Shown here one piece after another: positions 24,901-35,848 of a stretch of 64,000 nt of DNA (positions are counted from its first letter, which is position 1; the number at the start of each line of letters is the position of its first letter). The notes below the pieces were generated by a model that saw nothing but the letters and a program-made list of their open reading frames with translations, searched no databases and was not told the origin of the DNA. The translations under genes and the position numbers were made by a program. Origin of the DNA: Symbiodinium microadriaticum (Eukaryota > Sar > Dinophyceae > Suessiales > Symbiodiniaceae); assembly GCA_001939145.1 (NCBI GenBank), contig LSRX01000577.1:191053-255052 (forward strand), written 5' to 3'.

Positions 24901-27900
24901 CCATTATGTCACTGTGCATGACTACGATGCTCGGCACAGACGTTTGCTGAAAGGCATATTGGCCCTCCCAATAATGCATTGAGAGACGGGGGAGTGTCGT
25001 CTGTCGTCCCCATAGCCTCAGAACTGCGACTCCCATTTCGACAAGTGGTACTATGCTTGGTCTGGCGCGAAGTGGCTCTTCGGCATTTATCTTCGGGTGC
25101 CGCTTTGACAGTGGGACGAGCTCTGCATGGCCTGTGCAGGAAGCAATGGTGCTGTGCGCACCAGCACCTGGGCTGCCCAGGACACCTGTACAATCGTAGG
25201 TCGGCAAAGCTAGTGAGAGATCCGGCGTGGCCTGAAGAAGCTTGAAAGAAGCCGGAAGGATCTTGGCACCATCACCACGTGGTGACTATTACCGGCGTGC
25301 ACCACCTCAAGCACTATGCGACTCAGCGGAAGGCAATGTGACCGATGTTAGTTTTCTGAGTGTGTTGTCACGCTGAGGACTGCCATGCCGGCTTGTCCAA
25401 TTGGTATCACGGCTGGTCTCATGTCAAGAAGTCCTGGTGCTGTGTGGCTCCGTCTCGCTTGAACCGAGATTATACAAGGTTTGCCTTCTTTGACCATTCA
25501 GTTGCCACTTCAGCATCAGCATACGGATCCATGTAGATCTCAGTGTCGACCGGTGTGGTGGTTCAGATGATCAAGCACGACAGGACCACCATCAGCTGGG
25601 CTGCCCTGGCATGGCGCATGGCCAGTGGCACGCTCACACTGTCTACGCCCTACTCCATGGCACCACATGCCAAACCTTCCGTATGGGGCTGGCTGTTGCA
25701 GATCCGGATCCGCGTCTTGCCTTGACCGCGCGAGGTGGTGCACACCATCATGGGCCACCATGCCGGCCATGGCGGATATGACTGCGATGCAGGCTACTCC
25801 AATTGGGAGCACGGCTGGCCGCAGCCCTGACAGTTCTGAGGTGCCTACTGACTTGCATGTATGTTCAAGTGAGGTCGTACCACAAGAAGACGTATTGCTG
25901 CGAGCACGAGCATAAGGGCTGCCAGCCGTACCACTGCCACCACCACGAGGACCCAAGCTGTCTGGGCTGCTCGAGATGCTTTGCGGGATGTCTTGGCCGG
26001 TCGTCAGGAGGAACACGGCACGTGGTCGGATGACAAGCGTGGGAGCCCCAGATTTGTGGGGTCACGCGCGTAGAGAGAGGGCAGGGTTTCCTGGTTGCTG
26101 TTTGCAGGCGACTATTGCTGCGGCCACTTCCAAATCGCCTGCGCCGCAACCACCCTGTCGCCTCTTGGCTGTGACGCCGCTTGGCCAAACCTTTTAGTGC
26201 ATGAAGGGAGTGGCCCGTACACCATGCTGCGTTCCAGCCCGCACCAGAGGGAGGTTGCTCTTCCTGCTCGGTGAGCCGAGGCCCCGTGCACGCTTCACGG
26301 CGACACCAGCACCTGCAAGCAGCGCATCGGCTGGTCGATGGAGACCTCGCGGTGCACTTGCAGCCTTCTTGGTTACCGTTCTGGGTTTGAAGCTCGGGCA
26401 TCGTTCTTGCTGTGCATGTCTGCACAGGAGCACACGTTCGACGGCAAGGAGAACGCCTGCGGTCTGGCCTACAGCGCTGTGCAGGTGCCTGCCGGGTACT
26501 CGTCAGGATCATGGTTCAGAGATGTTCAGAGGCTCTTCCCGAAGCCATCCGATGCCCCGGCGCAGGTAGAGTGCGACGTCTGCCGCGCTTGCACCATCCA
26601 AGAGGCGGGCTGTGGCGATCAGGGCCCGGGCTCCGATCCCTACGACTGCTCCACGGCTGCAACTGATGGCAGCAGGGCGAGCTGCCATGCTGGGAGCGGT
26701 TGGGCTTCTTGCTGAGGCAATGCCGCTCTGGGCAACTGGCCCTGGCCTCGGACCGGAGCGAGCCACAGAGGGGGAAAATCTGTCATAGAAGTCATTGTGA
26801 TGTCTTCGAGGTGCCGCGCATGGTCGCCCGAGAAGAAGGTCTGGTGCTGCCAGAACGAGCAGAAGGGCTGCCAGAACCCGGACACGCCTCCGGACTGCGA
26901 TGCTGGCGCCGGCATGGTCTGGAAGCATCTCGGCAGCAGGGCGAGCAGCCATGGGTAGCCAGCCACTCGTACGATCTTGCAGCCGCGCGTGGTTGCCAAA
27001 CGGTCAGCTGCAGACCTCAGGAAGGTCTTCGTCTCGAACCACTGGACGTGGCAGGCCTCACACGGAGTGCGCTTCGTCGTTGGCAATGCCCGTGCCGCTT
27101 TCGGCAGGCCGTAGCTGCTGTGGGCGGTTCGGTCGTGAGCAAGCCCTATGACTGCCACGCCGGTTGCTGGGCCACAAGCACCGAGGGGCTCAGCACAGCT
27201 TCTGTTCGAAAGCCCCGGCGGTGCTGCGTCCGAGGCTTGCGCAATTGGGGCACGGGATGGTCGGCGCCGAAGAAGACGTGGTGCCCGCCTTGCCGCCTTC
27301 TGTAGATGGCCATGGGCGCACGCTTATGTGCAACAGCATGCAGACATGTCCGGACCATCGTGAAGCACCGAACCGACTCTGGTGTCGAGGTGCTGTTCTC
27401 ACGAGAAGGTGGGCTGCCCTGGCTACCACTACGCCGGCGCTGGGGGCGGTGGGCAAACCGTGGTCACGACGCACACCGTGGTTTCAGGCAGGGGAACATA
27501 CCGAAGCTGCGTGTCGCATGCCCAATGTTGGGTCCGCGGCCACTTGCGAGAGGCGGCGGAGGTGGCAGCTTCGGCGGTGCATATTCATTCCACGGCCATC
27601 CTCCCTCCGCAGCTGGTTCCGGCATGATGTGGCACTGGGTGGCCCGGAGCAAGTTGTGATGAACGTCATTGAAGTTCTAAAGTTTTGCCTAGAGCCAGTT
27701 GTTGTGCATGCCTGCGCATGATCCGAGTCCTCGTCTGGTGGCTCGGGCCACTGGGTCCAGGCCGGGTGCAGCCCATCTGGCATCTCCTCATCATGAAAAT
27801 CAGCACTGGTCGTGTCGACATGAAACAGGTCCACACGCACGGTAACCTGCCTTTCGACTGCTTCGCCGGCATCACGGTCCGGCCCCAAGTGGCAGGGTGG

Positions 27901-28017
27901 ATGGACCCTGTGCGGCGCCTCGATCACAGCTTGTGGCCCTGTCGCGGTGCTGTTCAGGCGGGCTGGTCTGGCGGGAAGAAGCACTTCTGCTGCCTGCACT
28001 TTGACAAGGGCTGCTGA
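15997..28017 (+). CDS. gene A2: Cys/Trp-module protein, split by a 5.7-kb insertion
   Basis: The start at 15997 reads MGGVYSSGGASGS (Gly2/Ser6). A Gly-rich exon with GGGLFFS follows near 16135-16181. An exon matching A3 lies at about 16238-16330, but carries a TAG (16309-16311) where A3 has TGG. Homology then stops at 16330 and resumes at 22057. From there the gene is collinear with A3 and A1. Exons: 23965-24063, 24170 onward, 24450-24536, 24599-24682, 24743-24782, 24843-24925, 25022-25071, 25140-25180, 25259-25317, 25378-25443, 25584-25640, 25735-25817, 25874 onward; stop TGA 28015-28017. These exons remain open with silent differences, so the modules stayed under selection until recently. 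The nonsense codon and insertion make an intact full-length product unlikely. It is probably a pseudogene or a 3' unit used from another start. Confidence 0.62.
16345..16735. repeat. TTCGAA/TTCAAG-rich low-complexity tract
   Basis: Dense repetition of short words such as TTCGA, TCGAA, CTTTCAA and CAAGCT with no fixed period. Similar text recurs at about 17755-17815 and 21700-21960. Open frames through it have a biased, repetitive composition and are not credible genes. Confidence 0.6.
16736..17735. repeat. degenerate minisatellite around GGCGATGG...TTGATCCCA
   Basis: A loosely repeated unit with CATCAGGCGATGGCG, then TTGATCCCATAT and an AT/C-rich tail occurs many times (for example 16736, 16877, 16906, 17595, 17663). 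Spacing and sequence are poorly conserved. Homopolymer G and C runs occur near 17440-17480. Nothing here looks coding. Confidence 0.5.
18010..18800. repeat. degenerate repeats with GTTTAAAT and GGCCCCC, containing a gap
   Basis: Units with GGCAGGCCCTCACAGGG or similar, TTTAAAT and CCGGCCCCC recur about every 110-120 bases (18090, 18190, 18450, 18640). Five N at 18565-18569 mark an assembly gap. A 14-nt near-perfect inverted repeat (GCATATTTAGCGGC at 18322 and its complement at 18385) could form a hairpin. Confidence 0.45.
18995..19390. repeat. tandem repeat of GTAGGACTGCTGAGGACGACA, five diverged units
   Basis: Diverged copies at about 19006, 19109, 19201, 19279 and 19355 share the core GGACTG[CT]T[GT]AGGAC[GA]ACAG, spaced 75-105 bases apart. 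No coding potential was seen. Confidence 0.6.
19540..21060 (+). repeat. compound satellite array, + orientation
   Basis: Three units of about 57 nt near 19556-19730 (GAGACAAATCGCAAGCCCTGG and relatives) are followed by roughly twenty diverged units of 55-75 nt. These carry CAATCGCAAGCAGTGTCC, CCCTCATCTCTTCTGG and GATGATGCTCTTGAAA. The same two unit types recur in reverse complement at 52560-53870. Confidence 0.75.
21061..22056. other. end of the insertion in A2, no gene seen
   Basis: About 1 kb without a credible frame or clear repeat unit, except a TTCGAA-rich stretch at about 21720-21960 like that at 16345. Gene A2 homology resumes at 22057. Confidence 0.5.
22057..22560 (+). CDS. A2 exons shared with A3, N-terminal region (approximate)
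   Basis: The copy in A3 is 42371-42870. Candidate coding pieces are GRGEMETKLVEVGAGQS (from 22062) and GGQGSYTKQKDVTYGYRP in A3, which in A2 reads AGQGSYTKQKDATYGYRP (22151). The latter resembles the BD exon with GQGTYRQTSQMDYVGHGP. The remainder holds open frames in two registers, and I could not decide between them, so no product is assigned beyond the two motifs. Confidence 0.35.
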
Positions 28018-29520
28018 GCAGGCGCGGTCTGCAAGCGGGTCACATCGGCTCTGCTGAGAAGAGCTTGTACAGTAGACACCGGCGAAAATGTCTGTTCACT
28101 GCTGCAGCTTTTCGCTGGCAGCCGCAGTGATCGTCACAGCTAATTTTCCGTGGCGTCCTCGGCTGGCGGCATACAGCAGCATCATGTCAGTCTCCCAGCT
28201 CTGGGCAGTGCTTTGTCTCAGATCTGGCTGCTCAAGGTGTGTCCTGCTTCCGAGTTCACTTGCAAAGGCCCCACCGACCGAATGAACATTCATGCTGCTG
28301 CAGAAGCCAGACTCACAGAGATCACAGACGCAGGGTCAGAAGTCAGTAGACATCGCGGCGAGTGTGGAAAGCTGGCAAGATGACGTGAGATCATCGTCTT
28401 TTGCTGGATCCCTTTGCAGTTTATCTCCTTCGGTCTTTGGCCACTTCTCCAGCACAAGACCTTGTTGTGAACTTGCAATCCCCGAAATCTGCAGCGAACA
28501 CAGGGGCCGCGATTGGCGAGCCTCTTTGCCGCCTTCTGATTCTGGAGGTTGTGGCTGCCAGTTGCGTTGCACGTCGCAGAGACGTGTAGATGTGCAGGTT
28601 TGTCGGGCCACTGGTCAACATCTTTCTGTCGCCACCCTAGTAGATGTGTACATGCCCTGCCCCTTGAGTGCCCATGTCTGCCTCAGTTGTTTCATGGCCA
28701 TTGGCTGCGTCATGTGCTGCTTCGGCCCGCGAGGTACTCTGCGAGAATCTGCTTTTCACCTTCACATTTTTGGCCTGAGCAAGGCTCAAGCATCTTCTGG
28801 ATGCGCTCTTCCGGCGTCAAGTCGACTGAGCTAAGTGTCATGCCCGCGCAAGCTGATTTTTCTGACGAGACGTGCGGGTTACGCACGGAGACTGACACAA
28901 CAAGTGAGAACGAAGCAGATGGGAGTGCAAGTCTTCGTCCGAGCTCATAGAGACGGTGGAGACAAGCTAGACCCAGATGAAAATGGAAATAGACTGCCTG
29001 CATGCTGCTTAGCCTTTGTGTGTTAACATTGCTCGATGCAGCTCGATGCACGTGCAAAACCACAAGATCGCCCAGTCGACATCGCATCTGGCAGCGCAAT
29101 GTAGAGAGCCGGACAGTCCTGGCAGTCGGACCAAGATTCAAGATATTTCAACAAGCGGCCGTCAGAGTCGCGAAGGCTCGGGTACATCCGCAGGCATAGC
29201 TTGATCTCCGGTCAGTCGCCGCGGTTTCTTTTCTAGACACGATAACCGCGGCTCTCCGGGTGTGGCCTCTAAATACCGCCCCGGGCAGACCACATGCAGC
29301 GGCCGGGCCCAGTGTGTGTTCGGGAGGTGTCCGTGGTGGGTTCGAAGTTTCGAGGCCGCAGAAAAGTAATTAGCCGAGGACCAAAATGCACATGACGGCA
29401 ATCCTCAAATCCCAATCCAGAATCCTTGGGGGTCTTGGGAGCGCATGAGTCCAAAATGCGCATGAGACTGTGGCGGGAACATGCGTCCCCGGAGCACATG
29501 TTCGGGGGAAGCACGAGTGC
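28018..29520. other. spacer between A2 and BD2
   Basis: No gene seen. 28735-28985 resembles 9415-9660 after A1. The remainder up to 29524 is not shared with the spacer before BD1. From about 29525 the sequence matches 11437 onward and leads into BD2. Confidence 0.55.
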
Positions 29521-29571
29521 AAGGCGGCATGGGTCAGATGGGTCAGCCCGGCCACTACGGCATTACGGCCG

Positions 29572-29706
29572 GCAAAGCTCGCCGGTGTCTTTTTCTCTGG
29601 CCTGGCCGCTTGTGCATGGAGGTTTGTAACAGCTCACGCAGGGAGGGCGATTTGTACAAGTAGGAAAGCGAGAGGATTTGTGTTGGCTTGAGCGCTTGTG
29701 GCCCTG
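29572..29706 (+). promoter_or_regulatory. conserved upstream elements of BD2
   Basis: Element I at 29572 and element II (GCGCTTGTGGCCCTG) at 29692-29706, 63 nt before the ATG at 29755. The block is a close copy of the region before BD1, apart from an 8-nt insertion at about 29561. Confidence 0.45.
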
Positions 29707-29754
29707 CAGGCAGCGTAGCGGCGTAGCGTAGACTGTGCTCCGAGCCCTGAAGCG

Positions 29755-32700
29755 ATGGGTCTGGTCTTCTCCAGCGGAGGAGGGGGAGGTGGCGGTGCCG
29801 GTGCCGGAGGCCCGCGAATCAAGGGTTTACAACCCGTGTTCGCTTCTGCATCTTCTGCCATCGGAGAGGGACAAAGTTGTCAACGCGATCCTGTAGAGAG
29901 GTTGGAATCGGTTTGAAAGTTATAGAATGTTATAGATTATAAAGGTGACTGTCCTGTGGGCGGCACGTGCCAGTGCTGCTGCCTGTCGGCCAATGGATCG
30001 CAGCACGAGTTCCGAATCAATACAGGGCCACGAAATTGGGTTCTCGTACTTCGTCGGAGTGTCTCTCGAGGCTCTGAGGCTTCTTTGTCAAGTATGCCTG
30101 GTCCCGAAGCTTGTAGAGCAGATCCTCGGCCTTTGTGCCCGGAACCTCTTGATGCTTGTGCAGAGGTGCCTGTGGCGCGCTTTGTCTCTCGGCTGGGTTT
30201 AGTGCATAGATGACTCGCATAGTTAGCATACATCACGACATCTCGCTAATTGAGCAGAAAGCGGGTGGCTTGGGGTCAGCGGCGGGCAACGAGCGTTGCA
30301 CCGGGACTGCCGGAGAAGGTATCTCAAGGTTCGAGATGTCGGGTTATACGAGGGCCAAGCGTGTCTGCAGTTCAGCATAGTTCAGCCTCCCACAGACATT
30401 CCAGGCTTCGAGGAGGATGCAGAAGCTTCCCGCACAGAAGAGCGCTGGGCTTCTTGCCGCAAGTTTCGCCTGGGCTTTGTGTCCTTCATGCGGCATAGCA
30501 GCCATGCGGCAGCATTCGCTTGGCAATGCCTGAGGCCTATGTCGGTGCAGGCCCGGGCCATGTGGAGCTGAGAGAAAGGCAGTGCAACAGCGGAACAGCG
30601 TGAACTTTTTTTGCCCAGGTCAGGGAACTTATCGGCAGACATCCCAAATGGACTATGTCGGTCATGGGCCGTCCCGGCTCAGATTCATGCATTGTCGCTC
30701 CGCCGCGAACTCCATCCCACCCATCCCTGTCACAGTCGTGGTGTCGACAGCCAAAAGCTCCCTGCCAGCCGCGGCGACTTCGATAAGGAGAAGGTGACCG
30801 TGAGCTCTGGCCCCTCGGGTTCACCAAAGCTCGAAAGAAAGGTTCAAAGAGGAGCGACCAGACGGGACTGTGAAATCTGTCACGGCTGAGGTGTCCGGCT
30901 TGCACCTTAGCCTGCCCTGCTGTTCCGAGACTGTGCGAGCTTAAGAATAATTTCTACGGGCTCGAGAGGTTCCGCTCCATCTGTGCGGTGCTCCTTTGCT
31001 TCCTGCTCTTCTTAATTCTGGGGCTTCTGCTCTACCTCTTCTGGTCAGGACCTCGGGGCTCATGTGGCTGAAAGAGGCAGGTTCTCACGGCCACTGTCTC
31101 GACATGTCTCGACGCTCCCAGGCCTTTCAACTTCTTTCAGACGGGAGCTGACGAAATGGTGCCGGCCCCAGATTGAGCCTGCGGCCTCTGCCTTCCTACA
31201 TTCTGCCGCATTGGCTCCACGGCACCGTCTCAGGACCCCTGCATGACGGGCACCGTGGGCGCCATGACGGTCATGCAGAGGGAGGCCTGCTGCGCGCAGG
31301 GCAATGTAGCCTTCTGCGCCACCACGACGAAAGCGCCCGTGATCATCCACGACAAGCCCCTCGGCATGTGCCAGGTGTCCCATCTCTCACATTTTCGCAC
31401 AAATCCCTGCAGCTCTGAAGCCTCTATCAATGAGGTACTACACCAATGTGAGGACGGGATTGTGAACATGCGCCATCCACTTTATTGCAGTAAAGGGCAA
31501 ACAGTCTAGAAGTGTAGCAGTGTGGCAAGTACCAACAGCCGATTCATTGTGTCATCGGGCACTGCAGTTGGTCCAGGCTTGCAAATCTACAGACGGAGCT
31601 AGATCTTTCGTGAATGCAGGCTTGCAGGTGATGTGACTCCTAGCTTGCTGCGGAAACATGCCGCACGATTCCGATGAATCAGGGTGTAAAGCGGACTCAG
31701 AACTCTGCCGGCAGACAGGCTTGCAGGCAAACTGTCAACGCAAATGCAGACTGAAGCATATCCGATGGACCGGGTGCTAGGCTGCTAGGCAGTACGCACT
31801 ACTGGTACGGCCTCCAGGACGCAGCACGTCTCGCACGTGGTGCCTGTGCCGGTTCCCGGTCCGCCCGCCAAGGTCATCACGACTCTTGGCATGACCAAAG
31901 GGCGAAATGCAGAGAATCTAAGCAGCGGCAGGTTTTGTTGCGGCTGAGCTTCCAAGGCAGAAAGTGTACGTCAAGCATCATCCTTTCGAGTGCACGGAAG
32001 GCTCCGGCCACGAGCCCCATTGATGTGCAACACTGTGTCGTGTCACACTTGCAGTTTGCAGGCTATGGCAGCTGGAAGACACAGTGGTCCCATGAGCATC
32101 AGCGCTACTGCTGCTACAAGTTCAAGGAGGCTTGCGTGACGAAGGCGGGCAGTAGTTTGAAGATTTCCTGGTTTGGGATTGCGACACGAATTGCTGGGTT
32201 GCGTCTCCTGCTGAGGTTCAGTACCGGAATCTCGACTGAAGCCAGGGGACGTGCACAGTCAAGGAGTTGTGGAAGAGGCATGCAGCAGGGGCATACACCA
32301 AGCGGCACAGGGCCGGGGCTCGTTGCAGCAGTAGCTTGCAGTAGCTCTTGCCGAGGAACCACTACAAGACTATCACGCACGTTCATCACGTGACCGTGCC
32401 AGAGAAAGTCGTCGTGCCGGCGCCGCCACCTCGCGAAATCAATCACATCGTCAAGGTTCCCGTCCATGCGACTCGTTTGCACGGGTCAGTCAATGCACTG
32501 AGGCTTCGTATCAGTAGTGGGGTTCTTGTAACGAAGCTGCAAGGATCCCAGCCCCGTCATCAAGATTAAGACTGCTGGGCCACCTCGCGTCGTGAAGCAC
32601 TACGTCACGAAGAAGCACTATGTGCCCGAGCCCGTGCCGTCGCCGCCGACATACCGCTACAAGCATGTTGCGGTCCCTGTGCATGTGCCAGGGAAGGTGG

Positions 32701-33083
32701 TCCACGTGCCAGTTCCCATGCCGGCCAAGACCATCTACAAGGAAGTTCCAGTGACCAAGGTTCAGCATGTGATTCAGAAGCGCTACTATGACTGCGTTGC
32801 TGGCTTCAAGAACTGGCATTTTGGCTGGTCCAAGACGAAGAAGAGCTGGTGCTGCTCCCACGAGCAGAGGGGCTGCCCGGGAACATGGCAAGGGGATGGG
32901 TTGACGAAGACGATTGTCACAGGGGTGACCCAACACATTGGCCATGGCCACGTGCACGTCATCCACCATGTGCATCATTACACGACGAGCAGCCATGATG
33001 TCGACGACCTTGTCGGAGATGACGATGCCTCGCTGCCGCCCGAGTATCGGCACGGTGACATGGTCGTTGGTGGCGGGCGATGA
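29755..33083 (+). CDS. gene BD2: close copy of BD1 with a shortened C-terminus
   Basis: Start at 29755 (MGLVFSSGGGG). Exons follow BD1: membrane helix 30982-31044, 31234-31374, 31818-31872, 31961-32000, 32062-32137, 32356-32461 and 32544-33083. Changes in the conserved exons are few and mostly silent. In the last exon an indel after SLPPEYRHGDMVVGG shifts the frame. It removes the second SLPPEYRHGD repeat and gives an early TGA at 33081-33083, 25 codons short of BD1 (180 versus 206 codons including the stop). Both Cys/Trp modules and the membrane helix are intact, so the gene could still be functional with a shorter acidic tail. Role as for BD1. Confidence 0.68.
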
Positions 33084-35848
33084 CGTACTCGGCACGGTGA
33101 CATGGGCACCTCTGGCGACGATGACTTCTGTAGACTCTGTCGAGAGATGATAGCAATGGCGCAGCGAGCTGCTCCTGCACCTTCCGATGCAAAGCACGGA
33201 GATGCAGCAAAGGACCAGTCGTTCACACATGACATGACGATAACGATGGTACTCAACAGTAGACAGCATTCTGGAGGGATACTCGATAACATGCAGCGCA
33301 GGAGCCATTGTGGCTGACTGCCCGAAGCCTAGATGTGATGAGACTGCTGCCAAACTCATACATCACAAAATTGTAAGGTTGATTGCAAGTGTTTGCAAGG
33401 CATGAAGGTGCCGATATTCCGTGGCAGTTCAGACATGCTGTTAGCGGCGCTGCCAGGTTGGGCCAGCCGTTTGCACTCTGCGCCGGAGCCTAATTGGCAG
33501 CTCGTGTCTGACAAGCCGTGACAAAGTGGCGTGTTGTTGTCGTGGAAGCTGGCTCCGACAGTATAAGCATGTTCGAACGCACCAGTCGGGGGTAACTATG
33601 TGGTGTGGAGAGCAGACTTAGCAGAGGCTTGAATTCTGGGGCTGATTCTGAGCCGGGCATCAGAGATTTTCGGATCCCACGTGCACCTCGTCGTTCTGAT
33701 CATGATCATAAGTATCCTAGGCGCGCAGGATAGCTACGCTGGGCTCTGCCTTGGAGCATGGCATCCCTTTCGCAGCATGTCGTCTGGACTGCATCAGTCA
33801 CCATCCTCGCTAAACAGACCAGATAAAGCTGGTGCGGAGATCCGTCTAATCTTCCGGAGAGAACCGAGAGAGCTTAGCTCGTGGCTGTCTCCATGGTTGA
33901 AGGTTCTTGTCCACTGGCTTCTTTCCATCCGTGCACACCGGATTTCCATGTGTCAGAACTGTCCTGTGCTTTTTCCCAAAGGCAGCAAAGCTCGCCTGCG
34001 CCAGACTGTCCTCCAGCCTCGCCCAAAACGGCCCATGCTCTGTGGTTGTAGAACTGGCATGCACGATTTGTGTTGAGCTGACTCAGCTGACTCATGCTCA
34101 GCCTGTATCTCACTCGGGATGGTCGCCCTGAGTTCCGGAATCCATGGATGGAGGAGGCGAATGAGGTGGTGCCCGAGGTCATGACTGGTGTCTGCAAATG
34201 CAGGTCGTCTCGTGTCTCGTGCCTTCCATCTCAAATACTTCGTGACGCTAGTTGGGGGCCTTTGTTGTTATAGTCGCTGCGATGCAGCTATCCTGAGCAA
34301 CGTTCACGCTTCGATCTGTTAAGATGTTTGCTAGCGTGACTCTTGTAGATATCGCCTCGCATCAGCCTGCGCTGCTGCACGCCCCTTTTGGGCGCCTGGC
34401 TGCGATTTTGCGAACCGGCGCAGCAGAGAGGCGAGTTTACCCAACCGGACATCCCCGCCGTGTTTATACACATTCACATGTGTCCATCGTATCTGCTAAT
34501 ATGCTGGTGGGTTCCAAATCGCTTCTTTCAAAAGCCGTAAGCTGGATCCTTTTCGAAGATGGCCACATACTTGTGGCTCGATTACGCCTATGAGTGTCAA
34601 CAGCCCACGTCCGGTCAAACAAAAGTCTGCACTGAACTGATACAGCGAGGCTCTTGCAAATCTCCAGATACTCCGATCTTTGCAAAAAGCAGACAGGAGA
34701 TACAGGCCTGTGCGACATGATCGAACTCGCGAAAAAGCAGAGTGCTCTCTTCTCAATAGCCCCTCCTCCCCCGCCCCCGCACCTCTGCAATTTAAAGGGT
34801 CGCCACGTTTTGAGAATGCAAAAATGGGAACGACGGGTTGTCTGAAGAGGTTGGCCCCGAAACACTGAACAACACTTGAACCCTCGATCCTCAAACCTGG
34901 GTCGGCGCGCACCATGCAGACCCAAAGCGTTCAAGTCGCCTAGAGTCTCTTGCTTCTACAGGTGTCCGTGGTGCGTTTTGTTTCTCGTGTGAAATTAGTG
35001 CAGGACAAGCATAGTTCGCAACTGCTTGCGGCTTTGCGGATGGAGCAGAAAGGGACACGAATGTGCGTGGCATAGAGGCATCGTTGTGAACCGTCGTTGC
35101 ACCTTAACTTGGACTTTAGAGTCAAATTGGAGGGACTACCAGCGCAGATCCCCAAACAGTGACAGAGCGCGATGCCCACAGCGACCACTGTCTACGACCC
35201 GGGACGACCACTACGACTGGTGGGTGGAGCCAGGAGCACGGGCACCATGCTTCCCCGCAAGGATTCAGGGTCACGGCGCCGCTTGGCTTCCCCCATGCTT
35301 TTTGGAGAGAGTGAGCTTGAATGGATGGCAGTGACCCCTGGTGGCATGAAGGTGTTGTCACTCCACTTTTCTTGTTTCTTTGGGGGTGGCAAAAAGCAGT
35401 TGACCAAATGTACACTTGCCGGAACTATCTACACTTATCACTCTGTTCAGGTTTCTCTTTTGTGGGTAACATCCTTTGCTTGGGTTGCTTTCCCCAAGCG
35501 CTGTCGGGATTCAGAGGTTTGGAGGCCAAAGGTGGCCCATGTGTTGGAGTCTTATTGGACTTTACAATGAATCTGGCTTTTTTTTCGGGAGACGCTTTCC
35601 AGCGGGACCTGTCGCGAGCGAGGCAGTGCTCCCGCCTTTACTCTGCATGGAACCGCGTGGGGATGATAAGGGATGTGTGAAGTCTCACGACGGCAGATGA
35701 GACAGCACAGCCGCATTGCTGAGGAAGCAGATGATGACGGCCGAGACTGCATGCAGAGAGACTACAATACCATCTTTGTCTCCAGGCGGGTTTCCAAGCT
35801 TCTGCCAACGGCTCTCACAATCCTAACCTTGCTGGTCTCTGTGGGGGG
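33084..35848. other. spacer with fragments of BD-type genes
   Basis: The first 240 bases are the 3' flank shared with BD1. Element I recurs at 33985 but no start exon follows. At 34959 a fragment VSVVRFVSRVKLVQDKHSS matches the VPVxRF exon of BD genes. Near 35800-35870 a hydrophobic stretch (LLPTALTILTLLVSVGGFGF) could be a membrane segment. These suggest the remains of another BD-like 5' end, but no complete model can be built. Confidence 0.45.

Noticed and set aside
32511..33359. Long minus-strand frames (198-282 codons) opposite the last BD exon, present at all four copies
   Set aside because: They mirror the strongly conserved sense exon (Val/Pro codons read back as open sequence). Their conservation is explained by the sense gene.
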